From: Bhargavaea ullalensis
GTDB lineage: Bacteria > Bacillota > Bacilli > Bacillales_A > Planococcaceae
Direction: 5' to 3' (one strand)
NCBI RefSeq assembly: GCF_040545425.1
Contig: NZ_JBEPLW010000003.1
DNA: 64,000 nt
Shown here: positions 33,645 to 42,687 of the stretch, one piece after another
Position numbering within the stretch: the stretch's first letter is position 1
Layout of the letters: the number at the start of each line of letters is the position of its first letter
The notes under the pieces: model-generated
Databases searched by the model: none
What the model was told of the DNA's origin: nothing
Seen by the model: only the letters and a program-made list of their open reading frames with translations
Made by a program: the position numbers and the translations under genes

Positions 33645-34700
33645 ATGCACAAGGCGACCGTGAAAGATGTGACGATCATCGGCGGCGGGCCGGCCGGGCT
33701 GTACAGTGCCTTTTACAGCGGGCTTCGCGGAATGGATGTCCGGCTGATCGAGGCGAGGGAAGAACTGGGCGGCAAAGTGTGTCTGTTCAAGGAAAAGATG
33801 ATCTGGGATGCAGGCGGCCAGCCGCCGGTTCAGGGCGGGGTATTTGCAGAGCAGCTCATCGCGCAGGCGGAGACGTTCGGCCCCGAGCTGCTCACCGGCA
33901 GGAAAGTGACCCGTATCCGGCGCGACGGGGACGGTCTGTTTCTCATCGAGGCGTCGGACGGCGTGACTTATCCTTCGCGTTCGATCATCATGGCAAACGG
34001 CGGCGGCATCGTCACGCCGCAGAAACTGAAGCTGTCGGGCGCAGCCGCGGCGGAGATGGACAACTTGTTTTATACCGTTCCGTCCATCGCGCAGTTCCGC
34101 GGCCAGACCGTCCTCATTTCCGGAGGAGGCGATGCGGCGGTCGACTGGGCAGCCGAATTTCTCGGGATCGCGAAGGAAGTCATCCTTGTCCACCGGCGCG
34201 AGAATTTCTGTGCCCACGAAGCTCAAGTGGAGAAAGTGCGTGAAGGCGGCGCCAGGGTCGTGTTGAACGCTGCGATCCACCGGCTCATCTCAGACGGGTC
34301 CAAGGAGAGGATCGAATGCGTGGAACTGCGGGATTCCGCAACCGGCGAGGAATTCCGGCTTGCCGTCGATTCGGTGCTTGTAAGCCACGGGTTTGAAATG
34401 GACTCGGAACTCGTGTTTGAAGAGGCGTCCGAACCGGTGCGGGAAGACGGCCACTTCTTCATCGGCACGGCATCAGCGGACACGACGGAGCCGGGCATCT
34501 TTGCCGCCGGCGACTGTCTGAAGTACACCGGCAAAGTGAATCTGCTCGTCGGCGCTTTCCAGGATGCAGTCAATGCTGTCAACCGGGCAAAGACATACAT
34601 CGACCCCGACTCACATGAGCGTGGCATGGTTTCCTCGCACAACGAACGCTTCAAAGAACGCAACCGCCAGATCATCCGGCACATCGCCGGGGTGGAATGA
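33645..34700 (+). CDS. ferredoxin--NADP+ reductase, thioredoxin-reductase-like (YcgT type)
   Basis: 351 residues: FAD motif IIGGGPAGLYSAFYS, NAD(P) motif LISGGGDAAVDWA and the C-terminal FAD loop GIFAAGDCLKYTGKVNLLVGAFQDAVNAV. There is no CxxC redox pair, which separates it from thioredoxin reductase. In B. subtilis the YcgT paralogue of YumC is under Fur; here the shared Fur box fits. Probably reduces ferredoxin or flavodoxin for release of iron from siderophores. Confidence 0.9.
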   Translation: MHKATVKDVTIIGGGPAGLYSAFYSGLRGMDVRLIEAREELGGKVCLFKEKMIWDAGGQPPVQGGVFAEQLIAQAETFGPELLTGRKVTRIRRDGDGLFLIEASDGVTYPSRSIIMANGGGIVTPQKLKLSGAAAAEMDNLFYTVPSIAQFRGQTVLISGGGDAAVDWAAEFLGIAKEVILVHRRENFCAHEAQVEKVREGGARVVLNAAIHRLISDGSKERIECVELRDSATGEEFRLAVDSVLVSHGFEMDSELVFEEASEPVREDGHFFIGTASADTTEPGIFAAGDCLKYTGKVNLLVGAFQDAVNAVNRAKTYIDPDSHERGMVSSHNERFKERNRQIIRHIAGVE

Positions 34701-34710
34701 ACAAAGAACA

Positions 34711-34739
34711 GCCGGGGCATCCTTCGCCCCGGTTTTTTT
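34711..34739 (+). terminator. terminator after the ferredoxin-NADP reductase gene
   Basis: CCGGGGC / GCCCCGG arms and a run of seven T. Confidence 0.92.
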
Positions 34740-34976
34740 CATGTTCTTCAATCCGCCATCCGGAAGTCTCTTCCTATATAGATGCGCGGTTTCCAACCGA
34801 CCCTGCCCGTGCCAATGCGTCCGTGTTCCATGAATCCGTTTGCAAACCGTTGACAGTGCTGAATTCATCAATTTGTTTAAATAAAATATTCAGAAATATA
34901 TTGCATTACCGTGTTTCAGGTGATATCGTATTAACTGCTTGAAGGATTTCCTTCACACATGCCGGCTCTTTGCAGG

Positions 34977-34995
34977 ATTTCCGTCAAACGGAAAT
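34977..34995. promoter_or_regulatory. short perfect inverted repeat before the RpiR regulator gene
   Basis: ATTTCCGT CAA ACGGAAAT, 8-bp arms. The 327-bp stretch 34740-35067 is AT-richer than the genes around it and has a TTGACA at about 34854; I see no gene in it. The repeat could be an operator of the RpiR protein or a weak hairpin in its leader. Confidence 0.4.
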
Positions 34996-35067
34996 TTCGC
35001 GCCGGACGGTAAAGCCCGTCTTACATAATTCAGTGATGGTTTTATAAAATTGAACGGGGTGGAACGG

Positions 35068-35925
35068 ATGGTCTTGAAGGGGATGATCCAGCGGGAGATG
35101 CTCAGGCTTCCGCGGGGACAGCGGAAAGTGGCGGAGTATGTAATGCGCCGGCCGCATGAAGTGGCGGTGTGCTCGGGGCAGGAACTGGGGGATCGCACCG
35201 GCACAAGTGAATCGACGGTGATCCGGTTCAGTTACAATATGGGGTACACCGGCTATCCCGCGATGCAGAAGGCGATCCGGGAAGAGCTTTATCTGCCGGA
35301 ATCGAGTTTTTCCCAGTACCAGGAAGAAAAGCTTGCGATCGGAGAAGAAAGCAGGCTGTATGAAAAAGTGATGGAACAGGATCTGAAGTCGATTTCGGAA
35401 ACAGCCCGCCAGATCGATCCGCATGATATGGAAATTGCAGTCCGTGAGCTGGCGACGGCGAAAAATGTGTCGGTCCTCGGGCTCAGGGCTTCCTACCCGG
35501 CCGCGAACTGGCTGAAGCTCATGCTCGGAATCGTGCGGGACGACGTGAGCGTCATGAGGCCGCAGGCGGAGGACCTCGTCCAGGAAGTTTGCCGGCTCAA
35601 TGAACATTCGGTCGTCGTCGTCATCAGCTTCCACCGGTATTTGCGGGAAACTTTGCTGATCACAGAGCTTGCGAAGAAAAAAGGCGCATTCGTCATCGGG
35701 ATTTCCGATTCGCCGATGGCCCCGGTATCGGCACACTGCGATCTCGTGTTTGCCATCCAGTCGCCGGGTCTGACGACGATCGACAAGGCAGCACCGCTGT
35801 TTTCGTTCATGAATGCGCTCGTTGCAAGCATCGCCGTGAAAAATCCGGCCGAAGTGCGGAAACGGCAGGAACTCGTCCGTGAACTCGACAGCGGGTTTTA
35901 TTTCCTGGAGGGCTTTGAAGCATAA
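35068..35925 (+). CDS. MurR/RpiR family transcriptional regulator
   Basis: 285 residues from ATG 35068 (GGGGTGG upstream). N-terminal HTH_6 domain (about 1-75: LPRGQRKVAEYVMRRPHEVA, TSESTVIRFSYNMGYTGY) and a C-terminal SIS sugar/phosphate-binding domain (VSVLGLRASYPAANWLK, VVISFHRYLRETLLIT). It leads a unit with a GNAT protein and an enolase-superfamily racemase, so it may control these and sense an amino acid or sugar ligand. Ligand unknown. Confidence 0.85.
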   Translation: MVLKGMIQREMLRLPRGQRKVAEYVMRRPHEVAVCSGQELGDRTGTSESTVIRFSYNMGYTGYPAMQKAIREELYLPESSFSQYQEEKLAIGEESRLYEKVMEQDLKSISETARQIDPHDMEIAVRELATAKNVSVLGLRASYPAANWLKLMLGIVRDDVSVMRPQAEDLVQEVCRLNEHSVVVVISFHRYLRETLLITELAKKKGAFVIGISDSPMAPVSAHCDLVFAIQSPGLTTIDKAAPLFSFMNALVASIAVKNPAEVRKRQELVRELDSGFYFLEGFEA

Positions 35926-35961
35926 TTACATAGAAAATGGTTTCGGAAAGGGGAGGGACAG

Positions 35962-36786
35962 ATGGAAGAAGCGCAGCGAAAGCCGGTGATCCGGCCGTTT
36001 GCAACAAAAGAAGAAATGGCCCAGGTGGCGGTGCTGGAAAAGGCGGTCTGGGGCATGGACGCGACGCCGGTCCATCAGCTTTATACCGCCGTCAAAAACG
36101 GCGGCATCCTCCTCGGTGCATTCGACAGGGACCGGGCCGTCGGTTTCCAGTACAGCTTTGCCGGATTTGACGGGAATCGCGCTTATCTTTGCTCCCATAT
36201 GCTCGGCATTTTGCCGGAATATCGGCATTCGGGACTCGGCGCGGATATGAAGCGGGTGCAGGCGTCCATTGCGCGTAACCTCGGCTACGACCTCGTGCGG
36301 TGGACGTTCGATCCGCTTGAAAGCCGCAATGCCTACCTCAACATCCGCAAGCTCGGCGGCGTCGTCGGGACCTACATCGAGAACTGCTACGGCGAAATGA
36401 CCGACGAACTCAACGCCGGGCTGCCGACGGACCGGTTTGAAGTCGACTGGTGGGTCCGCGGACAGCGCGTCACGGACGGCCTCCGGGCGGAACCCGCAGA
36501 ACCGGCACGTCCGTTTGAGATTAATCTGACGGGGGCGGGGCTTCCGGTGCTGGAGGCGGACCGGCTCGTCTTGCCTGAAAGCCGCGCCTTCTCGGTTCCC
36601 GTGCCGGCCCGGTTCCAGGAGCTGAAGAAAAGCGATGCGCCGCTTGCCCTCGACTGGCGGTTGAAAACGCGCGAGTTGTTCCTTCGGGCGTTTGAGAACG
36701 GATATGTGCTGGAAGATGTGGAACGAAGGGACGAGAAAGTGAATGAGTATGTGCTGAGGGTCAAGGATGAAGTGCCGCTCGGCTAA
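35962..36786 (+). CDS. GNAT-family N-acyltransferase (COG3375-like)
   Basis: 274 residues. N-terminal GNAT core: IRPFATKEEMAQVAVLEKAVWG, then LCSHMLGILPEYRHSGLGADMK with the acyl-CoA pyrophosphate loop. A C-terminal region of about 120 residues is outside the GNAT fold. Proteins of this type are found beside N-succinylamino-acid racemases and are proposed to succinylate D-amino acids so that the racemase can invert them. The next gene is exactly such a racemase. Confidence 0.78.
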   Translation: MEEAQRKPVIRPFATKEEMAQVAVLEKAVWGMDATPVHQLYTAVKNGGILLGAFDRDRAVGFQYSFAGFDGNRAYLCSHMLGILPEYRHSGLGADMKRVQASIARNLGYDLVRWTFDPLESRNAYLNIRKLGGVVGTYIENCYGEMTDELNAGLPTDRFEVDWWVRGQRVTDGLRAEPAEPARPFEINLTGAGLPVLEADRLVLPESRAFSVPVPARFQELKKSDAPLALDWRLKTRELFLRAFENGYVLEDVERRDEKVNEYVLRVKDEVPLG

Positions 36787-36826
36787 GTATTGTTTCTTGT
36801 CGGTTATTCTAAAGGAGAGATCATTA

Positions 36827-37960
36827 ATGAAAATTCAGGAAATCCGGATGCGTCATATGGAAATGCGGATGAAAAATCCGTTCACCACAAGCTTCGGCAC
36901 GATGCAGGATAAACCGTTCCTGCTTGTGGAAGTGCGGGATGAAGAAGGCAACTCGGGATGGGGGGAGTCGGTCGCATTCTCGCATCCGTGGTATGCAGAG
37001 GAGACGGTCGAGACGAACGCCCATATGATCCGTGACGTGCTGAGCCCGCTGCTGCTCGGAAAAGACATCAGCCACCCCGATGAAGTGAGCGAGATCTTCG
37101 CCGGCATCCGCCGCAACAATATGGCGAAGTCGGCGATCGAAGGGGCGGTCTGGGACCTGTACGCCAAGCGGGAGAAAATGACGCTCGCCGAAGCGCTCGG
37201 CGGCACGAAAGACAAGATCGACGTCGGTATTTCGATCGGCGTGCAAGACAGTGCGGAAGCGATGGTCGAGACGGTCCGCGGCTTCATCGAAGAAGGGTAC
37301 AAGCGCATCAAGATGAAGATCAAACCGGGCGCGGATGTAGAGATTGTCCGGGCGGTCCGCGAAGCTTTCCCGGAAGTGCCGCTCATGGCGGATGCCAACT
37401 CGGCGTATACATTGGACGATGTCCCGTTGCTGAAGGAGCTCGATGAGTTCAACCTGACGATGATTGAGCAGCCGCTCGCACACGATGATATCATCGACCA
37501 TGCCAAGCTTCAGGAAGCGATCGAGACGCCTGTGTGCCTAGACGAAAGCATCCATTCGCTGGAAGACGTCAAAAAAGCGGTGGAACTCGGCAGCTGCCGA
37601 GTCATCAACGTGAAGATCGGCCGCGTCGGCGGGCTCACCGAGTCGCGGAAAATTCACGACTACTGCATGGAAAAAGGGATTCCGCTTTGGTGCGGCGGCA
37701 TGCTGGAGTCGGGCATCGGGCGGGCGCACAATGTGGCGCTCACGACACTGCCGAATTTCGTCCTGCCGGGCGACACGGCCGGCTCGTCCCGCTACTGGGA
37801 AGAAGACATCATCGAACCGGAAGTCGTTGCGGTCGACGGGGAAATCACCGTCCCGTCCGGCTATGGCATCGGCTATGAACCGGATTTGAAGAAGATCGAC
37901 AAATATACGGTCAGTGAAGAAGTGTTCACCCCGGAAACCTCGGGTGCAGAGCAGGCATGA
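36827..37960 (+). CDS. N-succinylamino acid racemase / o-succinylbenzoate synthase (enolase superfamily)
   Basis: 377 residues from ATG 36827 (AAAGGAG upstream). Enolase-superfamily layout: capping domain, then a barrel with the KxK base (IKMKIKPGADVE), metal ligands in MADANSAY, EQPLAHDD and CLDESIHS, and the second lysine in INVKIGRVGG. The full MenC-type set is present. No other men genes are near, and the GNAT partner is next door, so the NSAR role in D- to L-amino acid conversion is favoured over menaquinone synthesis. Confidence 0.85.
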   Translation: MKIQEIRMRHMEMRMKNPFTTSFGTMQDKPFLLVEVRDEEGNSGWGESVAFSHPWYAEETVETNAHMIRDVLSPLLLGKDISHPDEVSEIFAGIRRNNMAKSAIEGAVWDLYAKREKMTLAEALGGTKDKIDVGISIGVQDSAEAMVETVRGFIEEGYKRIKMKIKPGADVEIVRAVREAFPEVPLMADANSAYTLDDVPLLKELDEFNLTMIEQPLAHDDIIDHAKLQEAIETPVCLDESIHSLEDVKKAVELGSCRVINVKIGRVGGLTESRKIHDYCMEKGIPLWCGGMLESGIGRAHNVALTTLPNFVLPGDTAGSSRYWEEDIIEPEVVAVDGEITVPSGYGIGYEPDLKKIDKYTVSEEVFTPETSGAEQA

Positions 37961-37963
37961 CCG

Positions 37964-37998
37964 GCGGAAACGGTGCTTTCGGGCACCGCTTCCTTTAG
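37964..37998 (+). terminator. terminator after the racemase gene
   Basis: GGAAACGGTGC and GCACCG(C)TTCC arms, then a short TTT. Weak T-run, so read-through into the next gene is possible. Confidence 0.55.
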
Positions 37999-38045
37999 CC
38001 AACCATTGACGGAAAATTTAAACACTGGAGCGGAGGGAAAGCCTT

Positions 38046-39125
38046 ATGAAAGACAGCATCAAAATCGGAGCAGCATTCGCCGGGCTGGTCATCGGCGCAG
38101 GCTTTGCCTCCGGACAGGAAATCCTGCAGTTCTTTACAAGCTTCGGCTACTGGGGCATTGCGGGTTCGATCGTAGCAACGGTGCTGTTTGCATTCGTCGG
38201 CGCGAATCTGGCCGGGCTCGGAAGCCGGATGAAGTCGGTTTCCCATAAATCGGCCATTTACAAGATTTGCGGAAGGCCGCTCGGCGTGTTCGTCGACCTG
38301 GTCATCACGTTTTTCCTGTTCGGGGTGGCGGTCGTCATGTTCGCGGGGGCGGGTTCCCTGTTTGAGGAGCAATTCGGCATTCCGGCGGCAGCCGGCAGTG
38401 CGTTCCTCGTGGTCGCCGCGGTGCTGACGGTTCTGCTCAATGTCGAGAAAGTCATTTCGCTGATCAGTGCCATCACGCCGTTCCTCATCCTGCTCGTCGT
38501 GATCCTTGCAGGCTACTCAGTCCTGACGGCGGATCTGTCGCTTGCGGAAATTCCTCGGCTGGCGGCACAGCAGGACTCCGCGGCGCCGAACTGGCTCTTG
38601 AGCGGCGCACTGTATGTTTCGTTTAATATCGCCTGCAGTGCGTCGATGCTCTTCGTCATGGGGGGGACGGAGAAAAATCCGAAAGTCGCCGCGATGGGCG
38701 GGGCGATCGGGGGGACGATCCTCGGTTTGCTCATCCTTCTGCTGAATGTGGCAATGCTGGCGAAGATCGACATCACGGCCGGTGCGCAAATGCCGACGCT
38801 TGCACTTGCATCGCAGATTTCCCCGGTGCTGTCTTACGTGATGGCGTTCGTCCTGCTTGGCATGATCTACAACACCGCGGTCGGCATGCTTTATTCGTTC
38901 ACCGCACGGGTGACGGAACCGGGGACAGCCCGCTTCAAGGGAGCTGTCGTCGGCGTCGGCATCGCCGGGTTCGGCCTGAGCTTCATCGGCTTCGTCAGCC
39001 TGGTCGGCACGCTTTATCCGATCACGGGCTATCTCGGATTCGCCCTCATCGGCGCAGTGCTCGTCCACTGGCTCCGCTCGGTTCTCGGGCGGAGTGCAGC
39101 CGGAACGGTTCTGACAAAAGGCTGA
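38046..39125 (+). CDS. YkvI-like membrane protein, putative amino acid carrier
   Basis: 359 residues with about ten hydrophobic segments and the start GAAFAGLVIGAGFASGQEILQFF, which is diagnostic of the YkvI group related to amino acid/branched-chain carriers. An ATG after CGGAGGGAAAGCC fits. It follows the racemase unit, so transport of D- or N-acyl amino acids is a reasonable guess. No experiment I know defines the substrate of this family. Confidence 0.8.
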   Translation: MKDSIKIGAAFAGLVIGAGFASGQEILQFFTSFGYWGIAGSIVATVLFAFVGANLAGLGSRMKSVSHKSAIYKICGRPLGVFVDLVITFFLFGVAVVMFAGAGSLFEEQFGIPAAAGSAFLVVAAVLTVLLNVEKVISLISAITPFLILLVVILAGYSVLTADLSLAEIPRLAAQQDSAAPNWLLSGALYVSFNIACSASMLFVMGGTEKNPKVAAMGGAIGGTILGLLILLLNVAMLAKIDITAGAQMPTLALASQISPVLSYVMAFVLLGMIYNTAVGMLYSFTARVTEPGTARFKGAVVGVGIAGFGLSFIGFVSLVGTLYPITGYLGFALIGAVLVHWLRSVLGRSAAGTVLTKG

Positions 39126-39160
39126 CAGGCGGATGGGGATGAATTCAAATTATTTCGGAA

Positions 39161-39191
39161 GACCGGTTCCTTTTGGAGCCGGTCTCTTTTT
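39161..39191 (+). terminator. terminator before the sialic acid operon
   Basis: GACCGGTTCC / GGAGCCGGTC arms with a TTTT loop, then TCTTTTT. Confidence 0.88.
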
Positions 39192-39240
39192 GCGTCTGGG
39201 ACAAGGGTATGATTGGCGGGTGTCAATTTTCGTTCTGATT

Positions 39241-39269
39241 TTGACACTGAATTATCAACGTGTTATATT
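39241..39269 (+). promoter_or_regulatory. sigma-A promoter of the sialic acid operon with flanking inverted repeat
   Basis: TTGACA and TATATT separated by exactly 17 bases. The inverted repeat GTGTCAA / TTGACAC (39220-39247) covers the -35 element and could be the operator of the RpiR regulator encoded in the operon. Confidence 0.75.
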
Positions 39270-39276
39270 TTGAACG

Positions 39277-39290
39277 TGAAATCGTTTTCT
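39277..39290 (+). promoter_or_regulatory. cre-like site downstream of the nan promoter
   Basis: TGAAATCGTTTTCT differs from the CcpA consensus only at the last base and lies just after the predicted transcription start, a typical repressing position. Confidence 0.55.
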
Positions 39291-39373
39291 CTTTGTTCAC
39301 AACATTTCTATCGCGCGTGGCATACTACGGCCACGCCGCGATATTTTAGCCAGTCAGGAGATGGAGTCGAAAC

Positions 39374-40054
39374 ATGGACGTTTTGGATAAGATCCGCCGC
39401 TCGCTTGTCGTCTCGTGCCAGGCGCTCGAGGATGAGCCGCTTCATGATTCCTACATCATGGGCAAAATGGCGCTTGCCGCGAAAATGGGCGGTGCCGCCG
39501 GAATCCGTGCCAACACGGTGAATGACATCCGGGCGATCAAGCAAGAAGTCGACCTGCCGATCATCGCCATCATTAAAAAGGATTACCCGGACAGCCCGGT
39601 GTTCATCACGCCGACGCTCGAAGAAGTGCGCGCGCTGCATGAAGAAGGCGCCGACATCATCGCGTTTGACGCGACCGACCGCGTCCGTCCGGGAGGGAAG
39701 GAATTCTCTGAGTTTTTCCGGGAAGTGAAAGCGGCGTTTCCGGGTCAGCTGTTTATGGCGGATACGTCGACCGCAGACGAGGCGGTGATGGCTGCAGAAG
39801 CGGGTGTGGACATCGTCGCCACGACGCTCGCCGGCTATACGCCTTACTCGGAGGGCGCGGTTCCGCTTGATGTGCTCCGTGAAGTCGTGGAGAGGGTTTC
39901 TGTGCCCGTCATCGCAGAAGGCAATCTGGACACGCCGGAAAAAGCGGCGCAGGCCCTGTCCATCGGTGCCCACGCCGTGGTCGTCGGCAGCGCGATCACT
40001 CGTCCCCAGCTCATCACGAAGAAATTCGCCGATGCGATCGGCGCTCAGAACTGA
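39374..40054 (+). CDS. nanE: N-acetylmannosamine-6-phosphate 2-epimerase
   Basis: 226 residues of a beta/alpha barrel: SLVVSCQALEDEPLHD, GAAGIRANTVNDI, PIIAIIKKDY with the catalytic Lys, ADIIAFDATDRVRP and VIAEGNLDTPEKAAQAL. Converts ManNAc-6-P to GlcNAc-6-P in sialic acid use. First gene of the operon, 40 bp before nanA. Confidence 0.95.
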   Translation: MDVLDKIRRSLVVSCQALEDEPLHDSYIMGKMALAAKMGGAAGIRANTVNDIRAIKQEVDLPIIAIIKKDYPDSPVFITPTLEEVRALHEEGADIIAFDATDRVRPGGKEFSEFFREVKAAFPGQLFMADTSTADEAVMAAEAGVDIVATTLAGYTPYSEGAVPLDVLREVVERVSVPVIAEGNLDTPEKAAQALSIGAHAVVVGSAITRPQLITKKFADAIGAQN

Positions 40055-40093
40055 ATTCGGTCAAAAACTATTACTGGAATGGAAGGTGTAATC

Positions 40094-40960
40094 ATGAACG
40101 GCATTTACACAGCGCTCATCTGTTCATTTGATGAAAAAGGCAAGGTCAACGAAGCGGGTCTCCGGGAGATCGTCCGCCACAATATCGACGTCCAGCAAGT
40201 CGACGGACTTTATGTGAACGGCAGCTCCGGCGAAAACTTCCTCATGTCGGCTGACCAGAAGAAAAAAGTCTTTGAGATCGTCAAAGATGAAGCGAAAAAC
40301 GACGTGAAGCTGATCGCCCAGATCGGCGCACTCGACATCGACGAAGCGATCGAGCTCGGCCGTTTTGCCACAGAGCTCGGCTACGACGCCGTTTCCGCAG
40401 TCACACCGTTCTATTACCGTTTTGATTTCGACGAGGTCCGCGATTACTACAACACGATCCTCGAACAAGTCGACAACAAGATGATCATCTATTCGATTCC
40501 TGCACTTACGGGCGTTTCGATGAGCCTCGGCCAGTTCGCCGAGCTGTTTGAAAATGAAAAGATCATCGGCGTGAAATTCACTGCACCGGACTTCTTCCTG
40601 CTTGAGCGGATCCGCCATGCGTTCCCGGACAAGCTCATCTTCTCCGGCTTTGACGAAATGCTCCTCTCCGCAGCCGTGCTCGATGTGGACGGCGCAATCG
40701 GCAGCACATTCAACGTGAATGGCCGCCGTGCGAAGCAGATCTTCGAACTTGCGCAGGAAGGACGGATCAAGGAAGCTCGTGAAATCCAGAAAGTGACGAA
40801 CGACCTGATCGCCGACATCCTCGCCAACGGCTTGTACCAGACGATCAAGGAAATCCTGAAATCCCGCGGCGTCGACGCCGGTCTCTGCAAGAAACCGATG
40901 AAAAACCTCGACGCAGACCGTGTGAAAAAAGCACAGGAAATCGCCAAGACGTATCTTTGA
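40094..40960 (+). CDS. nanA: N-acetylneuraminate lyase
   Basis: 288 residues from ATG 40094 (GGAAGGTG upstream). DapA-family barrel with the lyase marks GLYVNGSSGENFLMS, the tyrosine strand MIIYSIPALTGVSM, the Schiff-base lysine in GVKFTAPDFF and FSGFDEMLLSA. Splits sialic acid into ManNAc and pyruvate. Followed directly by a 21-bp repeat array and then the transporter gene. Confidence 0.93.
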   Translation: MNGIYTALICSFDEKGKVNEAGLREIVRHNIDVQQVDGLYVNGSSGENFLMSADQKKKVFEIVKDEAKNDVKLIAQIGALDIDEAIELGRFATELGYDAVSAVTPFYYRFDFDEVRDYYNTILEQVDNKMIIYSIPALTGVSMSLGQFAELFENEKIIGVKFTAPDFFLLERIRHAFPDKLIFSGFDEMLLSAAVLDVDGAIGSTFNVNGRRAKQIFELAQEGRIKEAREIQKVTNDLIADILANGLYQTIKEILKSRGVDAGLCKKPMKNLDADRVKKAQEIAKTYL

Positions 40961-40970
40961 CGCTCCGGCG

Positions 40971-41075
40971 GGATAAAGATAACGTTTAACCCGATAAAGA
41001 TAACGCTTCGTCGGATAAAGATAACGTTCCGCCAGATAAAGATAACGTTCCATCGGATAAAGATAACGTTCCGCA
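40971..41075. repeat. 21-bp tandem array, family C, inverse orientation (five units)
   Basis: Five units with core GATAAAGATAACGTT or GATAAAGATAACGCTT and about six variable bases, exact 21-bp period. This is the reverse complement of the array at 29584-29688. It starts 11 bp after the nanA stop and lies within the operon, so it is probably transcribed with it. Confidence 0.9.
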
Positions 41076-41175
41076 AAATCAGACCTAGCGCACCATCCAT
41101 TCAAGAACACATGCTGCCCTGCAGTCTCGGGGAAGGCCTCGTTCCATTAAATTAACTCCAAAGGGGGGAATCACA

Positions 41176-42669
41176 TTGGACGGTAAGTTTGCAGTCATCG
41201 ACTACGTCATCTTGTTCGCCTACCTGCTGTTTATCCTGTATGTCGGCATCGCCGTTGCGAAAAAGGAAATGCGCGGGAAGGAATTTTTCAAGGGGGACGG
41301 CTCGATCCCGTGGTGGGTCACGTCCGTCAGTTTGTTTGCAACACTGCTCAGCCCGATTTCATTTCTGTCGCTCGCCGGGAACTCGTATCTCGGATCGTGG
41401 GAGCTTTGGTTCGCCCAGCTCGGCCTGTTCATTGCCGTACCGGTCGCGATCTACTTCTTCCTTCCGGTCTACCGGAAGCTGAATCTGGACACGGCTTATG
41501 AGTATTTGGAGCGCCGGTTCGATGTGAAAATGCGGATGATCGGCAGCATTCTCTTTATCGTGTACCAGATCGGCCGCATGTCGATCATCATGTACCTGCC
41601 GGCCATCGCACTCAGCGCGGTCACGGGCATCAATACCGTGCTGATCATTCTCTTCATGGGTGTGATCGCTACGATTTACTCCGCTTTTGGCGGCATCAAA
41701 TCTGTGCTGTGGACGGACTTCATCCAGGGGGTTGTGCTGATCGGCGGCGGCATCTTTGCCCTGATCTTCCTGCTGTTCTCCATCGACGGGGGCATCGGAG
41801 AAGTGGTGCGCACCGGTACCGACAACGGGAAGTTCTTCACGGACATGCCGGTGTTTGACCCGAACTTCGTCAATAACAGCATCCTGCTTCTGATCGTCGG
41901 AGCCGGGCTGTCGACGGCGTTCTCTTATATTTCAAGCCAGGACATGGTCCAGCGTTACCTGACAACGGATGATCCGAAGGAAATGAACAAAATGACGTTC
42001 ATGAACGGATTGCTGTCTCTTGGCACGGCCACTCTGTTCTTCTTCATCGGGACTTCGCTCTTTACGTTCTATTCACAGCAGGGCGGTGCGATGCCGGAGG
42101 GCAAGGGCGACCTGATTTTCGCCAACTACATCGTCAGTGAACTGCCTGTCGGGATTTCCGGGCTGTTGATTGCCGGATTGTTTGCAGCGGGCCAGTCGAC
42201 TTTATCGACGGGTCTCAACAGTGTGGCAACCAGCTGGACGCTTGACATCCAAAGTGTCATCAAGCCGGGGATGAGCGACGAAAAAAGCACAAAAATTGCT
42301 CGTGTCGTTTCTGCGCTTGTCGGCGTGTTCTCGATCGCATTTGCCATCGTGCTCGCCTACTCGGACGTCAGCTCCGCCTATGAATGGTTCAACGGGCTGA
42401 TGGGCTTGGCACTCGGGATCATCGGGGGGACTTTCACGCTTGGCGTCATGACGAAAAGAGCCAATGCGAAAGGCGCCCTGCTCGGATTTGCTGCCACCAC
42501 GGTGCTGGCGATCTACATTTCCTACTTCACGGATATTTCGCTTTGGGCCTATTCCATCATCAACCTGTTCGCTTCGCTGATCTTCGGGTATGGCTTCAGT
42601 CTTCTTTTCAAGCAAAAAAGCAAGGCGCAAGAGGAAGAACTGACTTACTACGATAAAGTCAAAGCGTAA
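41176..42669 (+). CDS. nanT: sodium:solute symporter, probable sialic acid transporter
   Basis: 497 residues, SSS family with about 13 membrane segments. It opens at TTG after AAAGGGGGGAATC. Marks include GKEFFKGDGSIPWWVTSVSLFATLLSPISFL and the sodium-site segment VAGLFAAGQSTLSTGLNSVATSW. The position between nanA and nanK makes N-acetylneuraminate the likely substrate; SSS-type NanT proteins are known in Firmicutes. Confidence 0.88.
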   Translation: MDGKFAVIDYVILFAYLLFILYVGIAVAKKEMRGKEFFKGDGSIPWWVTSVSLFATLLSPISFLSLAGNSYLGSWELWFAQLGLFIAVPVAIYFFLPVYRKLNLDTAYEYLERRFDVKMRMIGSILFIVYQIGRMSIIMYLPAIALSAVTGINTVLIILFMGVIATIYSAFGGIKSVLWTDFIQGVVLIGGGIFALIFLLFSIDGGIGEVVRTGTDNGKFFTDMPVFDPNFVNNSILLLIVGAGLSTAFSYISSQDMVQRYLTTDDPKEMNKMTFMNGLLSLGTATLFFFIGTSLFTFYSQQGGAMPEGKGDLIFANYIVSELPVGISGLLIAGLFAAGQSTLSTGLNSVATSWTLDIQSVIKPGMSDEKSTKIARVVSALVGVFSIAFAIVLAYSDVSSAYEWFNGLMGLALGIIGGTFTLGVMTKRANAKGALLGFAATTVLAIYISYFTDISLWAYSIINLFASLIFGYGFSLLFKQKSKAQEEELTYYDKVKA

Positions 42670-42687
42670 ATTTAGAAGGTGAATGAA

